Shown: positions 56,798 through 64,000 of the stretch, piece after piece
Layout: every line of letters starts with the position of its first letter
How positions within the stretch are numbered: position 1 is the first letter of the stretch
Source of the DNA: Leptolyngbya sp. NIES-3755
GTDB lineage: Bacteria > Cyanobacteriota > Cyanobacteriia > Leptolyngbyales > Leptolyngbyaceae
Length of the DNA stretch: 64,000 nt
Direction of reading: 5' to 3'
NCBI GenBank assembly: GCA_001548435.1
Contig: AP017308.1
Span: forward strand, 2,241,030-2,305,029
The notes under the pieces: model-generated
The model's database searches: none
The model's input: the letters and a program-made list of their open reading frames with translations, nothing else
What the model was told of the DNA's origin: nothing
Made by a program: the position numbers and the translations under genes

Positions 56798-57454
56798 ATG
56801 TTTTCACCACAATTGTCTCCAGATGCCATTTTGTTTGACGATCGAGCCGATGCCGCTCGCCAACTTGCTCAACTTGTTCTGAAAGAAGCTCAGTCGATCG
56901 AGGCTCCTTTTATCGTTTACGCCTTGCCGCGTGGAGGAGTCGCGATCGGAGTTGAAATTGCTCAGGCGATCCAGTGTCCCTTAGATATTCTTGTTGCTAA
57001 GAAAATTACTCGTCCGCACGATCCAGAATTGGCGATCGGAGCCGTCACTGCTGATGGGCACATTTTACGATCGCTGAATTCTCGCCTTCCAGGTTGGCAA
57101 GAAGCCGTCGATCGCGCTCAAACGAAAGCAAAAGAACAGCTTGAACAATTTCAAGAACGTCCGGACATCACCGCAACAGACAAGATCGCTTTATTAGTCG
57201 ATGATGGAATTGCTACGGGAATGACGATTTCTGTTGCAGCACAAGCGTTACGAGAACAGCACCCGCGAGAAATCTGGATTTGTGCACCTGTGGCTCCTGC
57301 GGTTTTGATCAAACGCTTGTATGATTATTGCGATCGCGTTTTAGTGCTGGCGGCTCCCGATCCTTTCTTAAGCGTCAGTCGGTTTTATCGATCGTTTCCG
57401 CAAGTGGAGATCGAAAGTGCGATCGCGGACTTGAAAAAAACTTTACAAAACTGA
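56798..57454 (+). CDS. Phosphoribosyltransferase-fold protein
   Basis: A 218-residue protein of the PRTase family. The PRPP-binding motif is ALLVDDGIATGMTI, preceded by YALPRGGVAIGVEIA and LDILVAKKITRPHDPELAIGAV. Members with this layout have uncertain substrates. ATG 56798 is preferred, with AGAGGA just upstream. A small membrane protein gene follows after 12 bases. Confidence 0.82.
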   Translation: MFSPQLSPDAILFDDRADAARQLAQLVLKEAQSIEAPFIVYALPRGGVAIGVEIAQAIQCPLDILVAKKITRPHDPELAIGAVTADGHILRSLNSRLPGWQEAVDRAQTKAKEQLEQFQERPDITATDKIALLVDDGIATGMTISVAAQALREQHPREIWICAPVAPAVLIKRLYDYCDRVLVLAAPDPFLSVSRFYRSFPQVEIESAIADLKKTLQN

Positions 57455-57466
57455 TAAAGGTAGAGC

Positions 57467-57793
57467 ATGACAAGTTTTTTGACGCGGGGAAGGTCTATGC
57501 GGCAGTGGCGGAGTTTTTTGCACACGATCGAGTTTCTGAGCCAGGAGAATCCCCCTCAGCTAATTGAGACGCTGATGTTGGCATTGTCGATGGTGCTGTT
57601 TAGCGTCTGGATTGCTCAATCGGAGTTGGCGTTTTTGCTCTTGGGATTGGTGCTAACCGTGGGGGCTTGTTCGTCGATTCTGGTGCGTGAGGCGTTGATT
57701 CCAGCGCTTCGTCCGCGTCCAACTCAGGTGATGGCAACGCTGCTATTGTTGGTGAGCCTTTATGGGTTTGCGGATTTGCTGTTGGCGCGGTGA
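57467..57793 (+). CDS. Small membrane protein
   Basis: A 108-residue protein with three hydrophobic segments: LIETLMLALSMVLFSVWIA, LAFLLLGLVLTVGACSSI and VMATLLLLVSLYGFADLLL. It follows the phosphoribosyltransferase gene closely and overlaps the convergent glycosyltransferase by 34 bases. Function unknown. Confidence 0.65.
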   Translation: MTSFLTRGRSMRQWRSFLHTIEFLSQENPPQLIETLMLALSMVLFSVWIAQSELAFLLLGLVLTVGACSSILVREALIPALRPRPTQVMATLLLLVSLYGFADLLLAR

Positions 57794-58941
57794 ATTTCTT
57801 CGTAAGCGGTGATCATTTGTTGGGCGATCGCGTTCCAACTGTAGTTTTGTTTGGCATGAATTTGGGCGTTTTTGCCGCGTCGGAGTTGTTCGGCTCGATC
57901 GTGTAGCGCTTCATTGAGCGTTTGAGTCAAGCTCTCGACATTGCAAGAACAGATCCAACCGGATTGCGATCGCTCAATGTCTTGCCAGATATGGACTTGA
58001 TCAGAAATGATAACCGGAGTTCCAACGCTCATCGCTTCTGCGACTGCAATTCCGAAGTTTTCATAGTACGAGGGCAAAACGAATAAATCAGCGGCTTCGA
58101 GTAGAGCGGTTTTTTCGGGTCCGGTGATGAAACCGACGATCGAGGTTTTGTCTTTGAGCGGTGAGGACTGAATGCGATCGCGAATGGCGGTTTCGTAGAT
58201 TGGATCTTGAGGGTTTGCACCAGCGAGAACGAAATGGAAATCTTGGGTGAGTTTCTCTAGAGCAGGGAGTAGCAAGTCTAATCCTTTTTTTGGCTCGATT
58301 CGCGACATGAAAAGTAGGATCGGCTTATCGCTTGGAATGCCGAATTTTTCGCGAATTGAACTCGGATCAGATGGCGGCAAACTTACGCCGAGCGGAATAA
58401 CTAAGTCACGTGTCGCCGTGTTAAATCGTTCTGAAATTTTGGCTTCTTGGTCGCTGGTGAAATGAACAGCAGCAGATCCCATTAGATTCGGGCGTTCTAA
58501 AACCGCAGCGTAGAGCCGTTTAAGTTGGCGTTTCTTCTGAAGATCAGCCGGATCTAACGTTCCGAGTGGGCGAAGAATGTACGGGAGTTGGCGCGATCGA
58601 GCCACCGCAGCAGAACAAGAACTTACTGGAGAAAACAGTGCATGAATATGGGCGAGATCGTAGTTCTGAGCGTTATTGGCTAGCCAGTGGAGAAGATCGA
58701 TCGAGAACTTGTACCGTCGAAACGGTGAACAGCGAAAGTACAGAATTTCGTAACCGTTCTGAGCAATAGGAACGCCCAAAGGAACATCGAGTGGAGCTTG
58801 TCCAACATCACCGTTTGAATTGGTTGTTGCGATCGTCACTTCGATTCCTGCTTCTGCTAATGCGCTCGATAGTCCCAAAACCATTTGACTAGGACCACCG
58901 TAGACTAATGAGATCGACGGCACGATTTGTAAGATTTTCAT
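57760..58941 (-). CDS. Glycosyltransferase family 4
   Basis: A 393-residue GT-B-fold retaining glycosyltransferase. The N-terminus KILQIVPSISLVYGGPSQM and the C-terminal donor-site block LFVLPSYYENFGIAVAEAMS carry the E-x7-E motif (ENFGIAVAE). EPKKGLDLLLPAL precedes it. It is probably cytosolic or membrane-associated and acts in polysaccharide assembly. The next gene upstream is another GT4, three bases apart. Confidence 0.9.
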   Translation of the reverse strand: MKILQIVPSISLVYGGPSQMVLGLSSALAEAGIEVTIATTNSNGDVGQAPLDVPLGVPIAQNGYEILYFRCSPFRRYKFSIDLLHWLANNAQNYDLAHIHALFSPVSSCSAAVARSRQLPYILRPLGTLDPADLQKKRQLKRLYAAVLERPNLMGSAAVHFTSDQEAKISERFNTATRDLVIPLGVSLPPSDPSSIREKFGIPSDKPILLFMSRIEPKKGLDLLLPALEKLTQDFHFVLAGANPQDPIYETAIRDRIQSSPLKDKTSIVGFITGPEKTALLEAADLFVLPSYYENFGIAVAEAMSVGTPVIISDQVHIWQDIERSQSGWICSCNVESLTQTLNEALHDRAEQLRRGKNAQIHAKQNYSWNAIAQQMITAYEEIHRANSKSANP

Positions 58942-58944
58942 GGT

Positions 58945-60108
58945 TTAGAGCGATCGATAAAATTCCAGTAATTCCTTTGCTAACGCCCGATTCGTATATT
59001 TCGCGATCGCACGTTGATAACCTCGCTGACCTAATTCCTCAGCGAAGTTTCTGTTGTCGATTAATTGCTTAAGTCGATCGCTTAATTCCTCGACATTCCC
59101 TTCAGGAAATACCAGTCCTGCTTGTTCAATCACATTCGGAATCTCGCCCGAATCAGAGCCAATCACTGGAACTTGACATGCCATCGCTTCGATCAAGACG
59201 TGTCCAAATTGTTCTTTCCAACCTGCGGAAGTTAAGGTCTTAAATTGATACGTGGTTTCAGAAGGTAAAACTAATGTGTTCATCAAATTGATATAGCGAT
59301 AAACATCGGCATGAGGAACACTTTCGACCCAAATTAGTCGATCGCTAAATCCAAATTGTTCGGCTTGCTGTTGAACTTCTAACTTGAGTTCACCGCGCCC
59401 AAGTAGAAGCAGCTTCCAATTGCGATCGCGAAGTTTCTCCAGCGCTTTAATTAAAGTAAGGATTCCTTTTTCTGGTACAAATCGTCCGACAAATCCCACT
59501 ACGAATTGATCGGGTTGAATTCCTAATTGTGCAGCAAGTTCGGGCTGAGACTGAGGACAAAAAAGCGAATCATCCACACCTAATTGCGGCATGATGCTCA
59601 TCTTTCCGGTGTAACCTCGATCGCGTAAAATCTCCGCTCCGTCTTTATTTCCTACAACAACTCCATTTGTATTTTTTAGGTTGTACGCTTCAAGCAATGA
59701 GACAGGAAACTTTAATGAATAAGGCAAGTTCCACCAAGTAAAAAAGACGTTCTTCGCTTTGAGATTCAATAATTTATTCAGTGTAATGAATTGCGCGTAT
59801 GCAAGCGACTTTGAGCCTTGTTCTACCTGAATAATATCCGGTTTGAATGATCGAAGCAGCGAAATTAAATCGGCTCCAAACGTTAGTAATCCTTGATTGT
59901 TCTCGCTGAAGTTAGAAACGGGAACCACTCGAAAAGAACCTTCTTCTTGATAGCGAGTCTCGATCGTATCTTTCATCACGCCACCCGGTTTCCATCGCTT
60001 CGGAACCACGATCGTCACTTCGATACCCGGTTCTAAGTTCGCTAAAGTTCTCAGCTTTTCGCAGTTGAGGTCAACAATATACGAGTGGCTGGCAACAAGG
60101 ATTTTCAT
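58945..60108 (-). CDS. Glycosyltransferase family 4
   Basis: A 387-residue GT-B enzyme: KILVASHSYIVDLN at the start, FVGRFVPEKGILTLIKAL and the FGHVLIEAMACQVPVIGSDSGEIP donor-site region. Its start overlaps the GT2 stop by four bases (ATGA), so the GT2-GT4-GT4 genes form a translationally coupled operon read right to left. Confidence 0.9.
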   Translation of the reverse strand: MKILVASHSYIVDLNCEKLRTLANLEPGIEVTIVVPKRWKPGGVMKDTIETRYQEEGSFRVVPVSNFSENNQGLLTFGADLISLLRSFKPDIIQVEQGSKSLAYAQFITLNKLLNLKAKNVFFTWWNLPYSLKFPVSLLEAYNLKNTNGVVVGNKDGAEILRDRGYTGKMSIMPQLGVDDSLFCPQSQPELAAQLGIQPDQFVVGFVGRFVPEKGILTLIKALEKLRDRNWKLLLLGRGELKLEVQQQAEQFGFSDRLIWVESVPHADVYRYINLMNTLVLPSETTYQFKTLTSAGWKEQFGHVLIEAMACQVPVIGSDSGEIPNVIEQAGLVFPEGNVEELSDRLKQLIDNRNFAEELGQRGYQRAIAKYTNRALAKELLEFYRSL

Positions 60109-61088
60109 CGTTTCACCTCATCTCGACGGGTGTAAATCTGTCCGTTGTCCCAAAGAGAGCGGATTAGGGTAGCGATCGCACTCAAAAAGCCCAACGTGTA
60201 AAACCCAAATCGCGTCACAATCTTGATCGGTGAACCGCTTTTATGACAGGGCGGACGACCTAACACATGACAATCAAATAAGCGGAAAAAGAATCTTGCG
60301 GCTTGTGAAACGGTGAGATTGTTCAAGCCCATCAGAAAATGATTGTGATAAAAAGTCATCTGATATTTCAGCGACTTCGTACTGATATCGTGACAGCCGC
60401 CCGTTTCTTCTCCCAAATGCACTAATGACGCTTCCGGGTCGTACCAAATGATCAATCCAGTCTTTCGGAATTTCAGACAGAAATCGGATTCTTCACGGAC
60501 TGCACTTCCCCGAAACCGCTCATCAAACCAGATGCCATGTTTCTCAAACACTTCGCGGCGGTAAGACATATTGCAGCCACGAGCACTGAGAACCTGTTGC
60601 GGCTTGACGGTATGCACTAAGTTCAAGTGATACCAAGCAATTCCTGGATCGTATGCTTCCGCTGGCAAATCTTGAATCTCTAATCCTGGCTCAAAGTCGG
60701 CTAACTTCATTCGATCGAAGACTCGTCCCGCCACCGCTCCTATCTCTGATCGCTGATAATTCTTCGCATGTGCCGCTAAGTATCCGGGGTCAAGCTGCAC
60801 ATCATCATCAATAAAGACTAAGATTTCACCCTTCGATCGACGAACCGCATAGTTTCTCGCACCTGGTAAACTCGCCCAATCGAGCTTAAACCATTGAATC
60901 TTTCCAACTTGAGCTAACGCTTCTAAAAACTGTTGGATATCCGGTTCATGCACAGACGTTTGATCAACGACTAACACCTCATAGTTTGGATAATCCTGTT
61001 TCAGAACATCAATCAGCGTCTCTCGTAGCGGTTCTTCCCGCCCGTAAGTTGGGATAATCACCGAGATCAATGGCGGAATCATCATCAT
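60105..61088 (-). CDS. Glycosyltransferase family 2
   Basis: A 327-residue GT-A enzyme. VIIPTYGREEPLRETLIDVL binds the nucleotide, and FIDDDVQLDPGYL holds the DxD metal site. RGCNMSYRREVFEKHGIWFDE and SAVREESDFCLKF follow. The C-terminal part carries hydrophobic segments (LGFLSAIATLI) that may tie it to the membrane. Three successive ATGs occur at the start. It is first in the operon. Confidence 0.9.
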   Translation of the reverse strand: MMMIPPLISVIIPTYGREEPLRETLIDVLKQDYPNYEVLVVDQTSVHEPDIQQFLEALAQVGKIQWFKLDWASLPGARNYAVRRSKGEILVFIDDDVQLDPGYLAAHAKNYQRSEIGAVAGRVFDRMKLADFEPGLEIQDLPAEAYDPGIAWYHLNLVHTVKPQQVLSARGCNMSYRREVFEKHGIWFDERFRGSAVREESDFCLKFRKTGLIIWYDPEASLVHLGEETGGCHDISTKSLKYQMTFYHNHFLMGLNNLTVSQAARFFFRLFDCHVLGRPPCHKSGSPIKIVTRFGFYTLGFLSAIATLIRSLWDNGQIYTRRDEVKR

Positions 61089-61236
61089 GCCAGAGGAAAC
61101 AACGCGGTTAGTGTTCCCAGAGACTTGGACTTTAACCCTTAGACAAAAGACTGATTCCAGTTAAAACCCTGGTTTTCCCACGACATGCTTGATGTTAGTG
61201 TGACAAGCCATTGTTCTTCTTAGAAGAATCGAGTGA

Positions 61237-61360
61237 TTTGTAACAAAAAACGCGACGTTCCTAACCACAAGCGGGATGTTTCTAACCACAAGCGCGACTT
61301 TGTAACAAAAAACGCGACGTTCCTGACTACAAGCGCGATATTTCTAACCACGATCGCGAT
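61237..61360 (+). repeat. Two copies of a 62-bp block of three 20-21-bp units
   Basis: Units: TTTGTAACAAAAAACGCGAC (61237), a GTTCCTAACCACAAGCGGGA-like unit (61257), a GTTTCTAACCACAAGCGCGA-like unit (61278), and the same order again at 61299, 61319 and 61340 with a few changes. Each unit ends in GCGCGA-like bases. A short palindrome, TTCTTCTTAGAAGAA, precedes the array. It sits in the divergent gap between GT2 and the next gene. Confidence 0.85.
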
Positions 61361-61536
61361 ATTGTCACCTTCGCTTTTTCTTGTGATTCGGATCTGCGAT
61401 CGAGAATTGGCTCAAAGCGATCGAGATGCGACAACTTCCGCACATCACATTGAAAAAACCAGCAGTACAGCGATCGTTCTTCTCAAATCATTCTGGGAAA
61501 GATGAAAGAAGCTTGTCCCTGATAAGGTTTACTCTC

Positions 61537-62577
61537 ATGTCATCTCGTGGAATTTATACCCTAGCCAACGATGCGGTTTACGATCAGTGCATTGCTCTAA
61601 TCAATAGCATTGAAGCGAATGTCAGCACCGAAATTCCGATTTATGTCATTCCTTACAATCAGCACTGCGATCGCTTAAAGCAAGAAATCGATAGAAGAGA
61701 CAATGTCATCTTCTACGAAAACAAGGAATCGATCGAGCGATGGGATGCTTTCACAGAAGAAGTTTGGGCTGCCCATCCGATTACAAAACAAGCCGCTTTC
61801 AAACGCCCCAAATGGTATAAAAGTCCATTAATGCGAAAGATGACTGCCTTTGATGGTCCCGCTGAACAGTTTGTGTTTTACGATGCTGACAGTTTAGCGA
61901 TGCAGCCGTTAGATAAAGTGTTTGCGAAACTGCGTGAATATGATTTTGTCTTCGATGATTGGGAACACGCAAAACCAACCCCGATCGCGGCTTTTAATCT
62001 TGAACTCGTTCAGCAAGCAACTCAATTATCTGAGCCAGAAGCACGAAAGAAAATTCATTGCTCTAGCTTTTTTGGATCTAAACGTGGACTGCTCAACGTG
62101 CAAAACCAAGCCGTATTTAAGCAACATTTAATTCAGGATCAGGAGATTGCTTGGATTAATGAAAAATCTTGGTGGTGTGATGCGGACTTATTTAGCTATC
62201 TCACATTTCGGTCTGGTCTTCCCACGTTCAATTTCACGCTTAGCCCTGATGGACAAGATCGAACTGGAAACTGTGCGGATGGCGATCCCTTTGTTGTGCG
62301 GGATCAGGTGTTGTACAACCAAGATGGATTAAAGCCGATTCACCGACTGCACTACATGGGGTATTCGTCGATCGAGTTTACGCGCCTGTCCCAAGGAGAA
62401 GCCGTACAACTTCCACATGAAGAAGTTTTTCTACACTACCGTTTCCTCAAAAATCCCGCTGAAAAACCGCGATCGCTAAAGCCGCCTAGCCCGGTGGTAA
62501 AGTTCAATCGTTTCATCGGTAAAGCGGCAAATAAAGCGAGTACAACCCTTGAGAATTTTGTCGGTCAGCGGAACTAG
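61537..62577 (+). CDS. Npun_R2821/R2823-family glycosyltransferase-like protein
   Basis: A 346-residue protein of a cyanobacterial family: GIYTLANDAVYDQCIALINSI, YDADSLAMQP (a DxD-like YDAD in a GT8-like context), IHCSSFFGSKRGL and IHRLHYMGYSS. It has a GT-A-like N-terminal half but no proven activity. ATG 61537 starts the conserved protein. It is the only plus-strand gene of this polysaccharide cluster. The gap at 61361-61536 has no gene. Confidence 0.82.
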   Translation: MSSRGIYTLANDAVYDQCIALINSIEANVSTEIPIYVIPYNQHCDRLKQEIDRRDNVIFYENKESIERWDAFTEEVWAAHPITKQAAFKRPKWYKSPLMRKMTAFDGPAEQFVFYDADSLAMQPLDKVFAKLREYDFVFDDWEHAKPTPIAAFNLELVQQATQLSEPEARKKIHCSSFFGSKRGLLNVQNQAVFKQHLIQDQEIAWINEKSWWCDADLFSYLTFRSGLPTFNFTLSPDGQDRTGNCADGDPFVVRDQVLYNQDGLKPIHRLHYMGYSSIEFTRLSQGEAVQLPHEEVFLHYRFLKNPAEKPRSLKPPSPVVKFNRFIGKAANKASTTLENFVGQRN

Positions 62578-62663
62578 AATGCTCTAAAAGCGCGTTGAGT
62601 GCCTTGTTTGAGATCAATCTGTTGCCCGTTCTGAGCATATCGGAGCGGGCAAACATTTCACTG

Positions 62664-63530
62664 CTAATTTGCAATCTTAGGCTTCAAACCGCCCTTCCGA
62701 ACATAAGTCCAAACATAGCGACCTGCTGAAAATGCTTGTTTAGAATTCTGCGGCAACGTTGGGAGAGCATTCGACCAAGGAGATTGTTTCAAATACTTCC
62801 AATAAATCGCTTTATCAGGGTTCAGACACCAAATTTGCCAGGGCTTAAGCGAACCCACAAAATGCACGATCGCTGCATCTTCACCCAACTGCGATCGCTC
62901 TGTCGATAAGTCCACCAGCGAATTCCATTTCTCTGGCAACTGCAAGAAGTGACCATCAATAATCTTGTTCAACGCATCCTGATCGACAAAGCGAATCATC
63001 TCAGGATGGTCATTCACAAATTGCATTGCTTTCGTGGGAATTTGATCCCGTCGCCACGCTGCTAGATTGATCAACATCACACCTGAATTGAAGTAGTAAT
63101 CATTTTGCAACTCCAGGCGCTTTTTATTCGTGACCACTCGATGACCCCAAGCCGCGATCGGATAATCTGAAATGTCTAGGTTCGATAGTTCGGCAAGTGA
63201 ACTCCTCACGACTAAATCGGAATCCAAGTAGAGAATTCGATCGAGATCTTTTGGTAGAACTTCGGCAGCCATCAAGCGGAAATAAGCCGCGATCGAGAAA
63301 TGAGCCGACAGTTTAAAACTGCTAAATTGCTTGCCATCAATCTCATAAATACAAAATTCAACCGCATGATTCTTCTTCAGCAAATCGAGTTTGGGTTGTA
63401 GCGATTGACTCGCTCGATCGGTAATGATGTGAACTTTAGAAACTTGCCCCGGATTGTTGATCAACAGTGAGGTTACTGCCACACCAAAATGCTGTTCATA
63501 GCGGGTATCAAAGCAAAATAAGACTTCCAT
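62664..63530 (-). CDS. Glycosyltransferase family 8
   Basis: A 288-residue retaining GT-A enzyme. LDRILYLDSDLVV holds the DxD motif, YYFNSGVMLINL the acceptor-side block, and FVGSLKPW the C-terminal HxGxxKPW-like motif. It resembles bacterial galactosyl- or glucosyl-transferases for lipopolysaccharide. It lies upstream of the GT operon on the same strand but is separated from it by the plus-strand gene. Confidence 0.9.
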   Translation of the reverse strand: MEVLFCFDTRYEQHFGVAVTSLLINNPGQVSKVHIITDRASQSLQPKLDLLKKNHAVEFCIYEIDGKQFSSFKLSAHFSIAAYFRLMAAEVLPKDLDRILYLDSDLVVRSSLAELSNLDISDYPIAAWGHRVVTNKKRLELQNDYYFNSGVMLINLAAWRRDQIPTKAMQFVNDHPEMIRFVDQDALNKIIDGHFLQLPEKWNSLVDLSTERSQLGEDAAIVHFVGSLKPWQIWCLNPDKAIYWKYLKQSPWSNALPTLPQNSKQAFSAGRYVWTYVRKGGLKPKIAN

Positions 63531-63580
63531 GAGAAACTCTTGAGAAATTTGCTCCTAGTGTGCCCAAGCGCGATCGAGCC

Positions 63581-64000
63581 TTATTTGCGCTTTTTCTTCT
63601 TTTTCTTCGGATCTTCAACGGGGAGCGGCTCTAATCGATCGAGTTCCGGTAACCTCAACGCTACTCCAGCAAAAAACCAGTAATACACCGCAACTGGGTC
63701 AACATCCAACGGATAGTAGTAAGTGTTGTAGCTAATGCACAGAACAAACGTCCAGAAAACGGCTCCATAGCCTCGGATGTTCTTATCTTTGATGCCTCGA
63801 AACGCTCTAAAACAAGCGACCGTTAAACTCGTAACCAAGACAAGAAACAGAATCGTCCCAATCGGTCCAATTTCATACATGACCTTGGGATAGTAGGTCT
63901 CAATCAGTCTCGTATCCCCCAATGCCCGTGCAGAGTTCGTCGCTCGTCCTAATCCTTTTCCTAATAGACTCGCGCTAGATGCCACCATTTCAAACTGTTC
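63581..64000 (-). CDS. O-antigen ligase/polymerase-like membrane protein, C-terminal part
   Basis: The frame is open to the right edge (EQFEMVASSASLLGKGLG), so the 5' part lies outside the window. The visible 139 residues have two or three membrane helices (IGPIGTILFLVLVTSLTV, GAVFWTFVLCISYNTY, YWFFAGVAL) and a lysine-rich tail (KKKKKKRK). This fits the end of a Wzy or WaaL-like polymerase/ligase. It is probably part of the same surface-polysaccharide cluster. Confidence 0.7.
   Translation of the reverse strand, partial: EQFEMVASSASLLGKGLGRATNSARALGDTRLIETYYPKVMYEIGPIGTILFLVLVTSLTVACFRAFRGIKDKNIRGYGAVFWTFVLCISYNTYYYPLDVDPVAVYYWFFAGVALRLPELDRLEPLPVEDPKKKKKKRK

Noticed and set aside
61237-61360. 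Repeat array considered as a CRISPR
   Set aside because: Units are contiguous without unique spacers and no cas genes are near.
61233-61505. Open frame running through the tandem repeats (NHKRDVSNHKRD-like product)
   Set aside because: It is a by-product of repeat units whose length is near a multiple of three; no start signal and low-complexity product.

Overview
The window is chromosomal DNA of a filamentous-type cyanobacterium, most like Leptolyngbya or a relative. The HIP1 palindrome GCGATCGC and its core CGATCG occur throughout. The F1 ATP synthase beta and epsilon genes stand as a separate pair, as in cyanobacteria. The RNase P RNA carries heptad repeats in its P12 arm, and many proteins belong to cyanobacteria-restricted families. 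The genus is an inference; no 16S gene is present.

Layout: (1) 1-8749 is a catabolic island for guanidino and related nitrogen compounds: a creatininase, an ABC solute-binding lipoprotein, a convergent biuret-hydrolase-like isochorismatase, an SDR, then a guanidine-I (ykkC) riboswitch leading into two carboxyguanidine-deiminase-type proteins and a 1196-residue guanidine/urea carboxylase. No allophanate hydrolase follows. (2) 8750-11240 is a decay zone with a truncated TPR/CHAT gene and 3' remnants of a P-type ATPase and a histidine kinase. It is followed by a Tat-exported beta-carbonic-anhydrase-like protein that lacks the second zinc motif. (3) 12383-17987 holds an SbmA/YddA-like ABC exporter, small secreted proteins, an acyltransferase and a DUF2459 protein. 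(4) 18017-22088 holds a palindromic mobile-like element and a response regulator-histidine kinase-HtrA operon. (5) 22314-31590 holds an ABC exporter, a PLP decarboxylase, rnpB, RNase III, an oxidoreductase and the urease accessory genes ureE-ureF.

(6) 31619-36713 is an accessory region. A VapBC-type cassette is followed by a duplicated ureF 3' end. An IS3-family element (33181-34479, 3-bp target duplication) is nested inside an IS4-like element (32429-35028, 5-bp target duplication). A DGNRPI-repeat protein and a retropepsin-like pair follow. (7) 36865-38842 is atpD-atpC. (8) 38948-44804 holds small accessory and toxin/antitoxin-like genes, an RsbU-type phosphatase, a PD-(D/E)XK-like nuclease, 5-hydroxyisourate hydrolase and a GDSL hydrolase. 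(9) 45263-57793 is mostly housekeeping: a GH10-like hydrolase, ribF, a MoxR ATPase, a coiled-coil protein, a phytoene/squalene synthase-like protein, an EVE protein, typA, hisZ, a J-domain/TPR protein and a phosphoribosyltransferase. (10) 57760-64000 is a surface-polysaccharide glycosyltransferase cluster ending in a truncated O-antigen ligase/polymerase-like membrane protein.

The most interesting functional unit is the riboswitch-controlled guanidine carboxylase operon next to a creatininase in a phototroph. The clearest structural stories are the nested IS elements, the ureF duplication around vapBC, and the heptad arrays shared by rnpB and a distant intergenic hairpin. No tRNA, rRNA or CRISPR array was seen.
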